Positions 19,201 to 26,915 of a DNA stretch of 64,000 bases are shown in pieces. The notes below the pieces were generated by a model that did not search any database, had not been told where the DNA came from, and saw nothing but the letters and a program-made list of their open reading frames with translations. Made by a program: the position numbers and the translations under genes. Within the stretch, counting starts at the first letter, position 1, and every line of letters begins with the position of its first letter. Source of the stretch: JAXLYE01 sp046351595 (GTDB lineage Bacteria; Myxococcota_A; Polyangia; Palsa-1104; JAEUJZ01); the NCBI GenBank assembly GCA_046351595.1, contig JAXLYE010000001.1:806001-870000 (forward strand). Reading direction: 5' to 3'.

Positions 19201-19464
19201 CTTTTGCCGCTGGCGCTGGCCACGGGCGCGGGCAGCAAGAGCCGGCAGTCGCTCGGCACGCCGGTGCTCGGCGGCATGATCATCTCGACGTTCCTGAACC
19301 TGTACTTCATCCCGGTGCTGTACGTCGGGGCGCGCCGGCTGTGGCCGCGCCGGGCCGCGGGCCGCTCGCAGCCGCCGTCGTCGCCGTCGGCCCCGTCGTC
19401 GCCGTCGCCGTCGGGGCCGGGCGCGGCCGATGCGGCCTCGCAGGCAGAGGGTCACCATGCGTAG
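16255..19464 (+). CDS. RND multidrug efflux pump, HAE1/AcrB family
   Basis: 1069 residues, the normal size. The N-terminus NAELFIKRPVLAAV, the proton-relay Asp pair in TGLVVDDAIVVIENIERH and the partner Lys in GLSSKNAILIIEFAEQL are all present, and the two-fold repeat of helices and periplasmic loops is complete. It exports amphiphilic drugs or metabolites using the proton gradient, together with the adaptor before it and the channel after it. The C-terminal tail is Ser/Pro-rich. No regulator gene is adjacent. Confidence 0.96.
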   Translation: MNAELFIKRPVLAAVCSLLIALGGLAAIPSLPVAQYPNLAPPEVSVSAAYLGASAQTVETSVTLPLEQAINGSEGMRYMTSQSGNDGTTSISVVFEPDRDIDIAAVDVQNRVSGVLGRLPREVVSTGITVGKNTSAFLMAVGFYAENADLSEQFISNYLDVYVKDALKRVRGVSQVILFGERRYAMRVWLDPLRLAARKLTAADVVAALREQNLQVAAGQVGQQPMPPTQSFQFSVRAVGRLSEPREFERVILRESPDGTTVLLKDVGRVELGAEDYSSRIRFNGRDGQGLGVLLLPNANMLDVDAALRAELSRLSERFPPGLKYRIAFDPSDAVSASIREVLEALLIAVGLVIAVIFLFLQDGKSTLIPAATIPVSLLGTFLFIKALGFSINTLTLFGITLATGLVVDDAIVVIENIERHVREKNQSARAAAAEAMREVAGAVLATSVVLIAVFMPVAFFPGTTGRLYKQFALTIASSIGLSAFAALTLAPALGARLIGSGHHGGLASARWAVAVRGVLDRLTSGYARTLRGTVRRPKLMTALFVLLLGLTGLLYQITPQAFIPEEDQGFFMILVQAPEGASVAHTTEVVKQVEAAVRAESDAGDTFSVVGWSFVGAASSRAILFVNLKPMDQRKGKQHSAEAIVGRLFGSLSGISGAMVFPILPPAVQGLGQFGGFSLEVLDPGDNPPARLQEATESLITAANKRPEAAGLFSAFTASNPQLLVQIDRDKAKRVGVPMTEIADTLRIYMGSEYVNDFERGGRSYRVYAQADAPFRRRPQDLLRFYVRSDKGAMVPLGALLQVSEIVAPLTISHFNLFRSASVSGQAGPGFSTGQAIAAIEQTAKSALPPGMVVAWSGLTYEQLRAGKQSLVLFGLGLLFVFLVLAAQYESFGLPLLILLSVPVALLGALVLVLVRGLSNDVFCQIGLVMLVGLSSKNAILIIEFAEQLQERGRDLYSAAVEAAEVRLRPILMTSLAFILGLLPLALATGAGSKSRQSLGTPVLGGMIISTFLNLYFIPVLYVGARRLWPRRAAGRSQPPSSPSAPSSPSPSGPGAADAASQAEGHHA

Positions 19465-20803
19465 AAGGCATCCCCTCGCCCTCGTACTCATGCTGGCGCT
19501 GCCGCTCGGTCCTCGGGCGCTGGCGCCGGTCGCCCGCGCGCAGCCGACCGAGAGCGTGCCGCTGCCGGAGCTGCCCGCCGACACGCCCGCGGCCGACAGC
19601 GCCCGGCTCGAGCGCGTATCGCTGTCCGTCGCCATCGAGCGGGCGCTGCGCCGCAGCCCGAGCCTGGCCGTGGCGGCGGCGGATGCGCGGCGCGCCGCGG
19701 CGCTGGTCGAGCAGGTGCGCGCCGCGGCGCTGCCGACTCTGTCGGTGAACGCGACGTACACGCGCCTCGACGACGATCGGCGCCTGGACACGCAGGTCTT
19801 CGTGCCCGCAAACCAGGTGGCGGCCAACGCGATGCTGACCGTGCCGCTCTTGGCACCGGCGCGCTGGACGGCCTGGGCGCGCTCGCGCGACGAGCGGCAG
19901 CTGGCCGAGCTGTCGGCGGCCGAGACGCGGCGGCAGGTGGTGCTGACCACCGCGCACGCCTACCTGACCGTGGTCACGCAGCACCGCGCCGTCGAGGCCG
20001 CGGCGCGGGCGCGGGCTCTGGCGCAGGTCCACCGCGAGCGCGCGCAGAAGCGGCTCGGCGGCGGCGTCGGCAGCCAGCTCGACGAGGTGCGGGCGCTGCA
20101 GGCACTGCGCGAGGAGGAGCAGCGGCTGGAGCGCGCCGCGGGCCTGTTGTGGCGGGCGCAGGGAGCGCTCGGGGCGCTGCTCGGCGACGGCAGGCCGATC
20201 GACGTCAGCGAGGAGCCGGCGCTCGCCGAGCCGCTGCCGGTGGCCGAGGCGCGGGCGGCGGCGCTGCGGGCCCGGCCGGATCTGCGCATGCTGGCGCTGC
20301 GCCTGGAGACCGCGAAGCGCTCGGTGCGCGACAGCTTCACCGACTACCTGCCGGTGGTCACCGGCGTGTTCATGCCGATGTACCAGCGCCCCGCGAGCCT
20401 GATCCAGCCCGAGCTGTCGTGGCAGCTGCAGCTGCAGCTCACGGTGCCGATCTACGACGGCGGGCTGCGCTACGGGCTCCTGCACGAGCGCCAGGCGCGT
20501 CGCGACGCCGCCGCGGCCAGCCTCAGCGGCACGCTCGCCGCGACCGACGCCGAGCTCGCGGCGGGCGCCGCCGAGCTGCGCCACGCTGGCCGCTCCGTCG
20601 AGCTGGCGCGCGAGGCCGCGGCGCTGGCCCGGCGCGCGGTCGAGACCGCGGCCCTGAGCTTCCGCCTCGGCGCGACCACCAGCCTCGACTACCTGGACGC
20701 GCAGCGCCGCGCCCGCGACTCCGAGTACGCGGCGCTGGTGGCCGAGGACGAGCTGCGCCGCGTCCGCCTCGATCAGCTCGCGCGCGCCGGCCAGCTGCCC
20801 TGA
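19457..20803 (+). CDS. TolC-family outer membrane efflux channel
   Basis: 448 residues from ATG 19457, overlapping the pump gene by 8 bp and preceded by AGAGGG. The signal peptide (LVLMLALPLGPRALAP) is followed by two structurally repeated OEP halves. Typical segments are SLSVAIERALRRSPSLAVAAADARRAAA and, in the second half, ARAAALRARPDLRMLALRLETAKR, plus SLDYLDAQRRARDSEYAALVAEDEL near the end. Third gene of the tripartite export operon. An 11-bp tandem repeat follows the stop. Confidence 0.92.
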   Translation: MRRRHPLALVLMLALPLGPRALAPVARAQPTESVPLPELPADTPAADSARLERVSLSVAIERALRRSPSLAVAAADARRAAALVEQVRAAALPTLSVNATYTRLDDDRRLDTQVFVPANQVAANAMLTVPLLAPARWTAWARSRDERQLAELSAAETRRQVVLTTAHAYLTVVTQHRAVEAAARARALAQVHRERAQKRLGGGVGSQLDEVRALQALREEEQRLERAAGLLWRAQGALGALLGDGRPIDVSEEPALAEPLPVAEARAAALRARPDLRMLALRLETAKRSVRDSFTDYLPVVTGVFMPMYQRPASLIQPELSWQLQLQLTVPIYDGGLRYGLLHERQARRDAAAASLSGTLAATDAELAAGAAELRHAGRSVELAREAAALARRAVETAALSFRLGATTSLDYLDAQRRARDSEYAALVAEDELRRVRLDQLARAGQLP

Positions 20804-20870
20804 TCCGCGATCGACAAGACAAGGACTCTGGGAGCACCAAAGGTGTCCTCCGGGAACCTCCGCGGAGGGC

Positions 20871-20914
20871 TCTGGGAATCGTCTGGGAATCGTCTGGGAA
20901 TCGTCTGGGAATCG
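20871..20914. repeat. 11-bp tandem repeat, four copies
   Basis: Four perfect copies of TCTGGGAATCG at 20871, 20882, 20893 and 20904. They sit between the convergent tolC-like and rocD genes, next to the palindrome CCTCCGCGGAGG. The unit length is one DNA helical turn. Confidence 0.95.
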
Positions 20915-20927
20915 CAGAGGAAAGGAC

Positions 20928-22211
20928 TCAGGCCGCTTCGCTGCCGGCGGCGCCGAGGACGCGGGCGAAGCGCGTGAAGGCCCAGTCGAGATCCTCCTGC
21001 GAGGTGACCAGCGGCGGTGCGATGCGCAGCACCGTGTCGTGCGTCTCCTTGCACAGCACGCCCTCGCGCATAAGCGCCTCGCAGTACGGGCGCGCGGGCC
21101 CGGTCAGCTCGACGCCGATGAGCATGCCGCGGCCGCGGACCTCGCGGATGTTGGGGCTGCGCAGCGCCTTCAGGCGGAGCAGGAACGCCTCGCCCAGGCG
21201 GGTCGCGCGCTCGCACAGCTTCTCGTCGACGAGGACCTGCAGCGCGGCGCGGGCCACGGCGCAGCCGAGCGGGTTGCCGCCGAAGGTGCTGCCGTGGCTG
21301 CCGGGCTCGAAGACGCGCAGCACCTCGTCGCGCGCCACCACCGCCGAGACCGGGTAGGCGCCGCCGGACAGCGCCTTGCCCAGGGTCACGACGTCGGGCC
21401 GCACATCCTCATGCTCGCATGCCAGCATGCGACCGGTGCGCCCGAGGCCGGTCTGGATCTCGTCGGCCATGAGCAGCACGTTGTGCCGCCGGCACAGCTC
21501 CGCCGCGCGCTTCAGGTAACCCGCCGGCGGGATCAGCACGCCGGCCTCGGCCTGGATCGGCTCGACGAGGAAGGCGCAGGTGCGCGGCGTGATCGCGCGC
21601 TCGAGCGCGTCGAGATCGCCGAAGGGGACGGTGACGAAGCCGGGCGTGAACGGGCCGAACCCGTCGCGGTAGTGCGGGTCCGTCGACGCCGAGATGATGG
21701 TGATGGTGCGGCCGTGGAAGTTGTTGGCGCAGGTGATGATCTCGGCCTGGCCGTCGGCGATGCCCTTGACCTTGTAGCCCCAGCGGCGCGCCGCCTTGAT
21801 CGCGGTCTCGACGGCCTCGGCGCCGCTGTTCATCGGCAGCATGCGATCCAGCCCGAGCAGCTCGCACAGCTCCTTGCACAGAAGCGGCAGCTGGTCGTTG
21901 CGGAAGGCGCGCGAGGTCAGGGTCACGCGCTGCGCCTGCTCGATCAGCGCGGCGAGGATGCGCGGGTGCGCGTGCCCCTGGTTGAGCGCCGAGTACGAGC
22001 TCAGGCAGTCGAGGTAGCGGCGGCCCGACACGTCGGTGACCCAGGCGCCGCGGGCCTCGTGGATGACCAGGTCGAGCGGGTGGTAGTTGTGGGCGCCGTA
22101 GCGCTCCTCCAGCGCGATGAAGGCCGCGGCGGGGTCGTCGCCCGCGCGCGCCGGGGCGGCAGGCGGGGTCGCAGAGGCGGAGCTTCGGGAGTGCGGGGGG
22201 TCGTGGCTCAC
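20928..22211 (-). CDS. rocD: Ornithine--oxo-acid aminotransferase
   Basis: 427 residues from a GTG (22211) with GAGG upstream. A class-III PLP aminotransferase: PMNSGAEAVETAIKAARRWG, NNFHGRT, the Asp in LLMADEIQTGLGRTG and the PLP-Lys in TLGKALSGG, then SHGSTFGGNPLGCAVA. Overall it matches ornithine delta-aminotransferase (ERYGAHNYHPL near the start is characteristic). It converts ornithine plus 2-oxoglutarate to glutamate semialdehyde plus glutamate, linking arginine catabolism to proline. A Ser/Pro/Ala-rich 27-residue leader precedes the conserved start. Its promoter lies in the divergent gap with the transglycosylase gene. Confidence 0.93.
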   Translation of the reverse strand: MSHDPPHSRSSASATPPAAPARAGDDPAAAFIALEERYGAHNYHPLDLVIHEARGAWVTDVSGRRYLDCLSSYSALNQGHAHPRILAALIEQAQRVTLTSRAFRNDQLPLLCKELCELLGLDRMLPMNSGAEAVETAIKAARRWGYKVKGIADGQAEIITCANNFHGRTITIISASTDPHYRDGFGPFTPGFVTVPFGDLDALERAITPRTCAFLVEPIQAEAGVLIPPAGYLKRAAELCRRHNVLLMADEIQTGLGRTGRMLACEHEDVRPDVVTLGKALSGGAYPVSAVVARDEVLRVFEPGSHGSTFGGNPLGCAVARAALQVLVDEKLCERATRLGEAFLLRLKALRSPNIREVRGRGMLIGVELTGPARPYCEALMREGVLCKETHDTVLRIAPPLVTSQEDLDWAFTRFARVLGAAGSEAA

Positions 22212-22367
22212 GGCATACCTCGTTCGTGCAAGAAGGAGTCTCGTTCGCAGGCGGCCTTCGAGGCGATTGTACCCACACTGCGGCCCGCGGCGAGCGCGGC
22301 GACGGCCAGCCCGGGGCGGTCGGGCCCCAGCGCGACAGCGGCTGGCGCGGCGGCCGTCGGCGGGTAG

Positions 22368-22373
22368 TAAAAT
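22368..22373 (+). promoter_or_regulatory. TAAAAT -10 box of the SLT operon
   Basis: TAAAAT lies 9 nt before the GTG start at 22383, in an otherwise GC-rich region without a Shine-Dalgarno. The predicted transcript would be leaderless or nearly so. No -35 consensus is visible. Confidence 0.45.
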
Positions 22374-22382
22374 GGACTGGCC

Positions 22383-23174
22383 GTGCGCACGCGAAGAACA
22401 AACAGGCCCGCGCAACCCGCGGCCCCGGCCGCCCCGCCCCGGTGCAGGCGGCGCGGCCTCGTCGCGAGCTGGGTGCTCGGCGGGCTGGTCGGCGGATGGC
22501 TCGGCGGACTCTTTGGCGGCGCTCCGGCGCGCGGCGACGTCTGGACCTACGAGCACAACGGCGTCGTCTACTTCACCAACTACCCGCCGTCGTCGGCGCA
22601 GGCCGGCGCCGAGGCCCACCGCTGGCAGGTCGCGTTCAAGAGCGGCCCGGGCAAGGCCTCGACGGTCTCGGGCGCGGTCGCCGGCTGCGCCAAGTCGCGC
22701 GCCGACGTGGTGCCGGCGCGCGAAACCAGCCCCGACCGGCTGCACCGCTACGATCGCCACATCGCCGAGGCGGCGACGGTCTACGGCCTGCCGGTGGCGC
22801 TGATCCGCGCGGTCATCCAGGTCGAGTCCGACTACGACCCGCGCGTCGTCAGCTGCGCCGGCGCCCGCGGCCTCATGCAGCTCATGCCCGACGTCGAGAA
22901 GGAGCAGCAGGTCGCCGACGTGTTCGACCCGCGGCGCAACATCCTCGGTGGGTCGCGCCTCTTGCGGCTGCTCGCCAACCGCTTCCGCGGCGATCTGGTG
23001 CTGACCATCGCCGGCTACCACGCGGGCGCCGGGGCGGTGCTCAAGTACGACGGAGTGCCGCCCTACGAGACGACGCAGCGCTACGTGCGCATGGTGCTCA
23101 AGGCCTATCAGGGACAGGGCCAAAGCGCGGCGCCGCCCCCGGGTCAACGGTCCCCGACGGAGGGCGGCCGGTGA
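22383..23174 (+). CDS. Lytic transglycosylase, SLT family
   Basis: 263 residues from GTG. An N-terminal hydrophobic segment (LVASWVLGGLVGGWLGGLFGG) is followed by a DUF4124-like strand pair (VWTYEHNGVVYFTN). The SLT domain comes next: catalytic Glu near residue 147 in IQVESDYDPRVVS, GARGLMQLMPDV, FDPRRNILGGSRLLRLL and AGYHAGAGAVLKYDGVPPYETTQRYV. It cleaves peptidoglycan glycan strands to anhydro products in the periplasm. First gene of a four-gene coupled operon with FHA, kinase and hydrolase genes, so wall turnover may be tied to phospho-signalling (inference). Confidence 0.9.
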   Translation: MRTRRTNRPAQPAAPAAPPRCRRRGLVASWVLGGLVGGWLGGLFGGAPARGDVWTYEHNGVVYFTNYPPSSAQAGAEAHRWQVAFKSGPGKASTVSGAVAGCAKSRADVVPARETSPDRLHRYDRHIAEAATVYGLPVALIRAVIQVESDYDPRVVSCAGARGLMQLMPDVEKEQQVADVFDPRRNILGGSRLLRLLANRFRGDLVLTIAGYHAGAGAVLKYDGVPPYETTQRYVRMVLKAYQGQGQSAAPPPGQRSPTEGGR

Positions 23175-24541
23175 GCGTGCTGCGGCGGCTGCTCTCGCCG
23201 ACCTACCGCGACGCCGTGCGCGCCGAGGCCGAGGGCCGCTACCGCGACGCCGCGCGCGCCTACGCCCTGTGCGGCCAGCGCGAGAAGGTCGCCGAGATGC
23301 ACCTGCTCGAGGCCGAGCGCCGCCTCGGCGGGACGCACCTCGGGCTCGGCCTGGGGAGCAGCGGCCCGGGCAGCGGCATCGACGAGCTGCGCCTGGCGGC
23401 CCACTACCTCGACGGCCTCGACGGGGCGGAGGCAGCGCCCGGCGGCGGTCGCGACGGCACGCCCGCGCCGCGGCCGGCGAGCGCCGTCGGGCGGGACCCC
23501 ACACTCGAGCTCAAGAGCGACGGGCCGGTCGCGCAGCGGCTCCTGCGCCGCATCGGCCTGGCGCTCCTGCGGGCGCTCCGCCGCAGCGGACTGATCGGCG
23601 TGGATCGCGACGCCGTGCACGAGGTCGCGCAGGTGCTGCGCCGCGCCGGCGACCTCACCGCCGCCGCCACCGCCTACGAGCTCATCGGCGACGTCGAGCA
23701 CGCCGCCGCCCTCTACGAGCAGCTCGGCGACATCGACAAGGTCGAGTCGCTGCTCGGTGCGCAGGAGCAGCGCCGCGGGCGCGCGCAGGCCGAGCGCGAG
23801 CACTTTGAGCGCTACCGCACCGCGCTCCAGCTCGGGCAGCGCGACCAGGCGCTGGCGGCCCTTCTGAGCTGCGTCGACGTCACGCCGACCGCGGACCGCG
23901 CCGAGCCGCTGCGCCTCCTGGAGGAGCTGCGCGCACGCCTCATCACCGACGGTCGGGTGCGCCTGCGCGGCGGCGACGGCGGCGAGGTCCTGTACCTGGG
24001 CATGCTGCCCGTGGTCATCGGCCGCGGCGACGGCTGTGCGCTGGTGCTGCGTGACCCCGGCGTCTCGCGTGCGCACGCCCAGATCGAGAGCCAGCCCGCC
24101 GCGCCCGCGGAGCCGCTGCCGCCTGTCCGTAGCGAGAGCGGGCTCTTGCTGCGCGACCTGGGCGCCAAGAACGGCACGTCGCTGCTCGGCGTGGCGCTGG
24201 CCCCGAGCAGCGCGGTGCCGCTGCGCAGCGACGGCGAGCTCGGCATCGGCCAGCACGTCGTCCTCGGCTTCCAGGTCAGCCCCGGCGGCCCGGACGACGG
24301 CGCGGTCGAGGAGCTGCGGCTGCGCGTGCTGCGCGGCCTCGACCACGGGCTGTGCGTCCGCATCTCGACCTCCCCGTTCCGGCTCGACGCTCTGGAGCTG
24401 CGGTTCGAGCGCGGCCGGCCCTTCCTGCGGGCGCGCGGCAGTGAGGGCCTGCTGCTCAATGGCCAGCGCGCCCCGCGCGAGGTGCAGCTGCTGCGCGGCG
24501 ACACCGTCGAGCTGGACGGCCAGCGCTGCGAGGTGCGCTGA
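23171..24541 (+). CDS. FHA-domain protein with TPR-like N-terminus
   Basis: 456 residues from GTG overlapping the upstream stop (GTGA). The N-terminal half is helical and TPR-like (GRYRDAARAYALCGQREKVA, then GDLTAAATAYELIGDVEHAA and ALYEQLGDIDKVE). From about residue 270 an FHA fold is clear: VVIGRGDGCALVLRDPGVSR (phospho-Thr-binding Arg and Ser), AHAQIE and LRDLGAKNGTSLLGV. A second, more degenerate FHA-like unit may form the end (LLLNGQRAPREVQL, RGDTVELDGQRCEV). FHA domains bind phosphothreonine; the neighbouring kinase is the obvious source. No signal peptide. Confidence 0.87.
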   Translation: MSVLRRLLSPTYRDAVRAEAEGRYRDAARAYALCGQREKVAEMHLLEAERRLGGTHLGLGLGSSGPGSGIDELRLAAHYLDGLDGAEAAPGGGRDGTPAPRPASAVGRDPTLELKSDGPVAQRLLRRIGLALLRALRRSGLIGVDRDAVHEVAQVLRRAGDLTAAATAYELIGDVEHAAALYEQLGDIDKVESLLGAQEQRRGRAQAEREHFERYRTALQLGQRDQALAALLSCVDVTPTADRAEPLRLLEELRARLITDGRVRLRGGDGGEVLYLGMLPVVIGRGDGCALVLRDPGVSRAHAQIESQPAAPAEPLPPVRSESGLLLRDLGAKNGTSLLGVALAPSSAVPLRSDGELGIGQHVVLGFQVSPGGPDDGAVEELRLRVLRGLDHGLCVRISTSPFRLDALELRFERGRPFLRARGSEGLLLNGQRAPREVQLLRGDTVELDGQRCEVR

Positions 24542-26103
24542 TGGCCGCCGGGCCGCGCTCGCTCCTCGCGCGCCTGGCGGATCGCCTGCTGCGCCGCCCG
24601 ACGGCACCGGCGACTGCGCCAGCAACTGCACCGGCGGCTGCGCCGCGAGCGCCCGGCCCGCCGGACCCGTCCCGAGAGGTACGCAGCGACGAGCCGTGCG
24701 CCGAGATCCTGGCCTACCTGCGCACCGCCGCCGAGCTGCCGCTGCGGCCGCTGCAGTGTGAGCCCCGGGTGCTCGCGTCCCTGGAGCGCCTGCGCAGCGC
24801 CGGGCGGACCGGCGAAGCCCTGGAGCTCGCGCGCGCGCTGGCCGCCGCGTTTCCCTCGGATCCGACGGTGAACCTGCTGGTGGCGGAGCTCTTGTTTTCC
24901 TCGCGTGCGAGCGCGGCCATGCAGCCGCCGCTTGTGCGCGTGCTCGCCGCGCACAAGCTGGCGCGACCGACCGAGCTGCGGCGGGCCCGCCTGCTGCTCG
25001 CCGAGGCCGCCCTGGCCAGCGACGACGCCGCCGCGGCGCGCCGGCACCTGGAGCAGCTCCTCAGCGAGGACTTCCACTACCCCGGCGCGCGGGCCCGCCT
25101 CGAGGCGCTGCGGCCGCCCGAGGCCCCGGTGCGGGCGCCGTCGATGCTGGCCGCGGGGCTGGGGGGCGGACCGGCGGCCGCGGCGCTCGGCGAGGCGGCG
25201 CTGCCGACGCTGATCTCCACCGGCGGGCGCGGCCGCTACCGCATCGTGCGCGAGCTCGGCTTTGGCAGCACCGGCGCCGTCTACCGCGCCTTCGACGACG
25301 AGCTGGGCTGCGAGGTGGCGCTCAAGCTGTTCCCCCCGCGCCTGCGCGAGCCCGGCCGCGACGAGGCGCTCCTGCGCGCCCTGCACGAAGCGCGCGTGCT
25401 GGCGGCGATGCGCCACCCCGGCGTGGTCGCGGTCTACGACGTGCTCGACGAGATGACCGCGGGCGGCGCGCCGCTCCTGGCGATGGAGCTGTGCCGCGGC
25501 GGCTCGCTGCGCCAGCGCCTCGCCGCCGGCCCGCTGCCCGTCGCGGCGGCGCTGGCGCACGCGGCCGGGCTGTGCGAGACCCTGCTCGCGGTGCACGCGA
25601 CGCTGACCGCGCACGGCGACCTCAAGCCCGAGAACCTCTTGTTCCGCGGGCCGGAGCGCTTCCGTCGCACGCTGCCCGTCGGTGAGGCGGCGCACGGCGA
25701 CCTCCTGATCAGCGACTTCGGGCTGGCCGGCCTGCACAACGAGCCGGAGGCCCCAGGTCCGGGGGGCCTCGGCACCATCGGCTACCTCGCGCCCGAGCGG
25801 CTGCGCGGCGCTCCCCCGACGCCGGCCGCCGACCTGTTCGCCCTCGGCCTGCTGCTGCTCGAGATGCTCCTGGGCGAGCCGCCGCGGTCGCGCGAGCAGG
25901 CGCTGCGCGGCGGCACGCCCGGCGTGCCCGACGACCCGCCGCGTCCGTCGCTGCGTGCCGTCTGGGCCGGCCTCGCGCCGCTCCTGCGCCGGCTGCTCGC
26001 GCCCGAGCCGGACGGGCGCCCCGACGCGGCCGCGGCCCTCTCCCGGCTGCAGGCGCTGCGCACCGTCGCGGAGGCCGCGGAGGCCAGCCATGTCGCCGCC
26101 TGA
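24541..26103 (+). CDS. Ser/Thr protein kinase with TPR-like N-terminus
   Basis: 520 residues. The ATG overlaps the FHA stop. Residues 1-200 are an Ala/Pro stretch and helical repeats (LRSAGRTGEALELARALAAAF, LLAEAALASDDAAAARRHLE). The kinase domain starts near 232: G-loop ELGFGSTGAVYRA, VALK lysine, catalytic loop AHGDLKPENLLF (Arg of HRD replaced by Gly), SDFGLAG and YLAPERL. The remaining catalytic residues are intact, so it is probably active but not activated through an RD arginine. There is no membrane helix. It probably phosphorylates partners read by the FHA protein. Confidence 0.9.
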   Translation: MAAGPRSLLARLADRLLRRPTAPATAPATAPAAAPRAPGPPDPSREVRSDEPCAEILAYLRTAAELPLRPLQCEPRVLASLERLRSAGRTGEALELARALAAAFPSDPTVNLLVAELLFSSRASAAMQPPLVRVLAAHKLARPTELRRARLLLAEAALASDDAAAARRHLEQLLSEDFHYPGARARLEALRPPEAPVRAPSMLAAGLGGGPAAAALGEAALPTLISTGGRGRYRIVRELGFGSTGAVYRAFDDELGCEVALKLFPPRLREPGRDEALLRALHEARVLAAMRHPGVVAVYDVLDEMTAGGAPLLAMELCRGGSLRQRLAAGPLPVAAALAHAAGLCETLLAVHATLTAHGDLKPENLLFRGPERFRRTLPVGEAAHGDLLISDFGLAGLHNEPEAPGPGGLGTIGYLAPERLRGAPPTPAADLFALGLLLLEMLLGEPPRSREQALRGGTPGVPDDPPRPSLRAVWAGLAPLLRRLLAPEPDGRPDAAAALSRLQALRTVAEAAEASHVAA

Positions 26104-26800
26104 GTCCGCCGCGCGGCTCAGCGCCCCGACGGTGCTACGCGTCGAGGTCGGCCTGGTCGAGAACGTCTGCAGCCTGATCTGCGACGCCGCCACCGCCACC
26201 TGCGCGCTCGTCGACCCCGCCTTCGAGGTCGACCGGCTGCTGCGCACCGTCGACGAGCACGGCCTGCGCGTCGGCGCCATCCTGCTCACGCACGGCCACC
26301 TCGACCACATCGAGGGCGTGCCCGAGCTGCTCAGGCGCCTCGGGCCGCTGCCGGTCTATGTCGGCACGGGCGAGGTCGACGCGGTCGCCGGGCTCTGCGC
26401 CCAGGCCGGCCTCGAGCTCACCGACGAGCTGCAGCCGCTCGCCGGAGACGGCGCCCTCACCGTCGGCGGGCTCGCCGTGCAGGTGCTGGCGACGCCGGGC
26501 CACACGGCGGCCGGGCGCTCGTACTACGTGCCGGCGCTGGGGGCGCTGGTGCCCGGCGACACGCTGTTCGTCGGCAGCGTCGGCCGGCCGCGCACGCTCG
26601 CCGACGCGGCGGTGCTGTGGCGCAGCCTGATGCGGCTGTGCGACGAGCTGCCCGAGGACACCCGCGTCTACCCGGGGCACAACTACGGCCCGACCAAGAC
26701 CACCACGATCGGCCGCGAGCGCGAGGAGAACCCGTATCTGCGCTGCCCGGACGCGGCCGCATTCACCGCGCTGTGCCGTCGCCGGCTGGGCTCGGGCTGA
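26090..26800 (+). CDS. Metallo-beta-lactamase-fold hydrolase, glyoxalase-II-like
   Basis: 236 residues; the start overlaps the kinase gene by 14 bp. Zinc ligands are complete: THGHLDHIEG, ATPGHTAAG, PGDTLFVGSVGR and PGHNYGPTKTT. The fold and short length match the GloB-like or persulfide-dioxygenase-like branch; the substrate is probably a glutathione-type thioester or a related metabolite, but cannot be read. The last gene of the SLT-FHA-kinase operon; why a thiolester hydrolase is coupled to a kinase is unclear. Confidence 0.87.
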   Translation: MSPPESAARLSAPTVLRVEVGLVENVCSLICDAATATCALVDPAFEVDRLLRTVDEHGLRVGAILLTHGHLDHIEGVPELLRRLGPLPVYVGTGEVDAVAGLCAQAGLELTDELQPLAGDGALTVGGLAVQVLATPGHTAAGRSYYVPALGALVPGDTLFVGSVGRPRTLADAAVLWRSLMRLCDELPEDTRVYPGHNYGPTKTTTIGREREENPYLRCPDAAAFTALCRRRLGSG

Positions 26801-26815
26801 GCCCGGACCCGGGCT
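26793..26815 (+). terminator. Alternative-hairpin terminator candidate
   Basis: CGGGCT (26793), AGCCCG (26800) and CGGGCT (26810) can form two mutually exclusive 6-bp stems around the stop of the MBL gene. There is no U-tract, so termination would be weak or Rho-linked. Confidence 0.35.
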
Positions 26816-26915
26816 TGTGGCGCTGCCCGGGCGCGCGCGTTTTGTTATGCTGCGATCGAGAAGGCGTTGATGCGGCGGGCGCTGACGCGCGCTCGACGGA
26901 GACGCGGAGGTCGAT

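Noticed and set aside
16099..19950. A minus-strand open frame of over 1200 codons antisense to the RND pump
   Set aside because: Such frames are expected in DNA with about 90% G/C third positions; its translation is Arg/His/Gln-rich low-complexity, and the plus strand holds a clear RND pump with all catalytic residues.
22208..22390. Small minus-strand gene upstream of rocD
   Set aside because: It overlaps the divergent promoter region, has no Shine-Dalgarno, and its translation is low-complexity.
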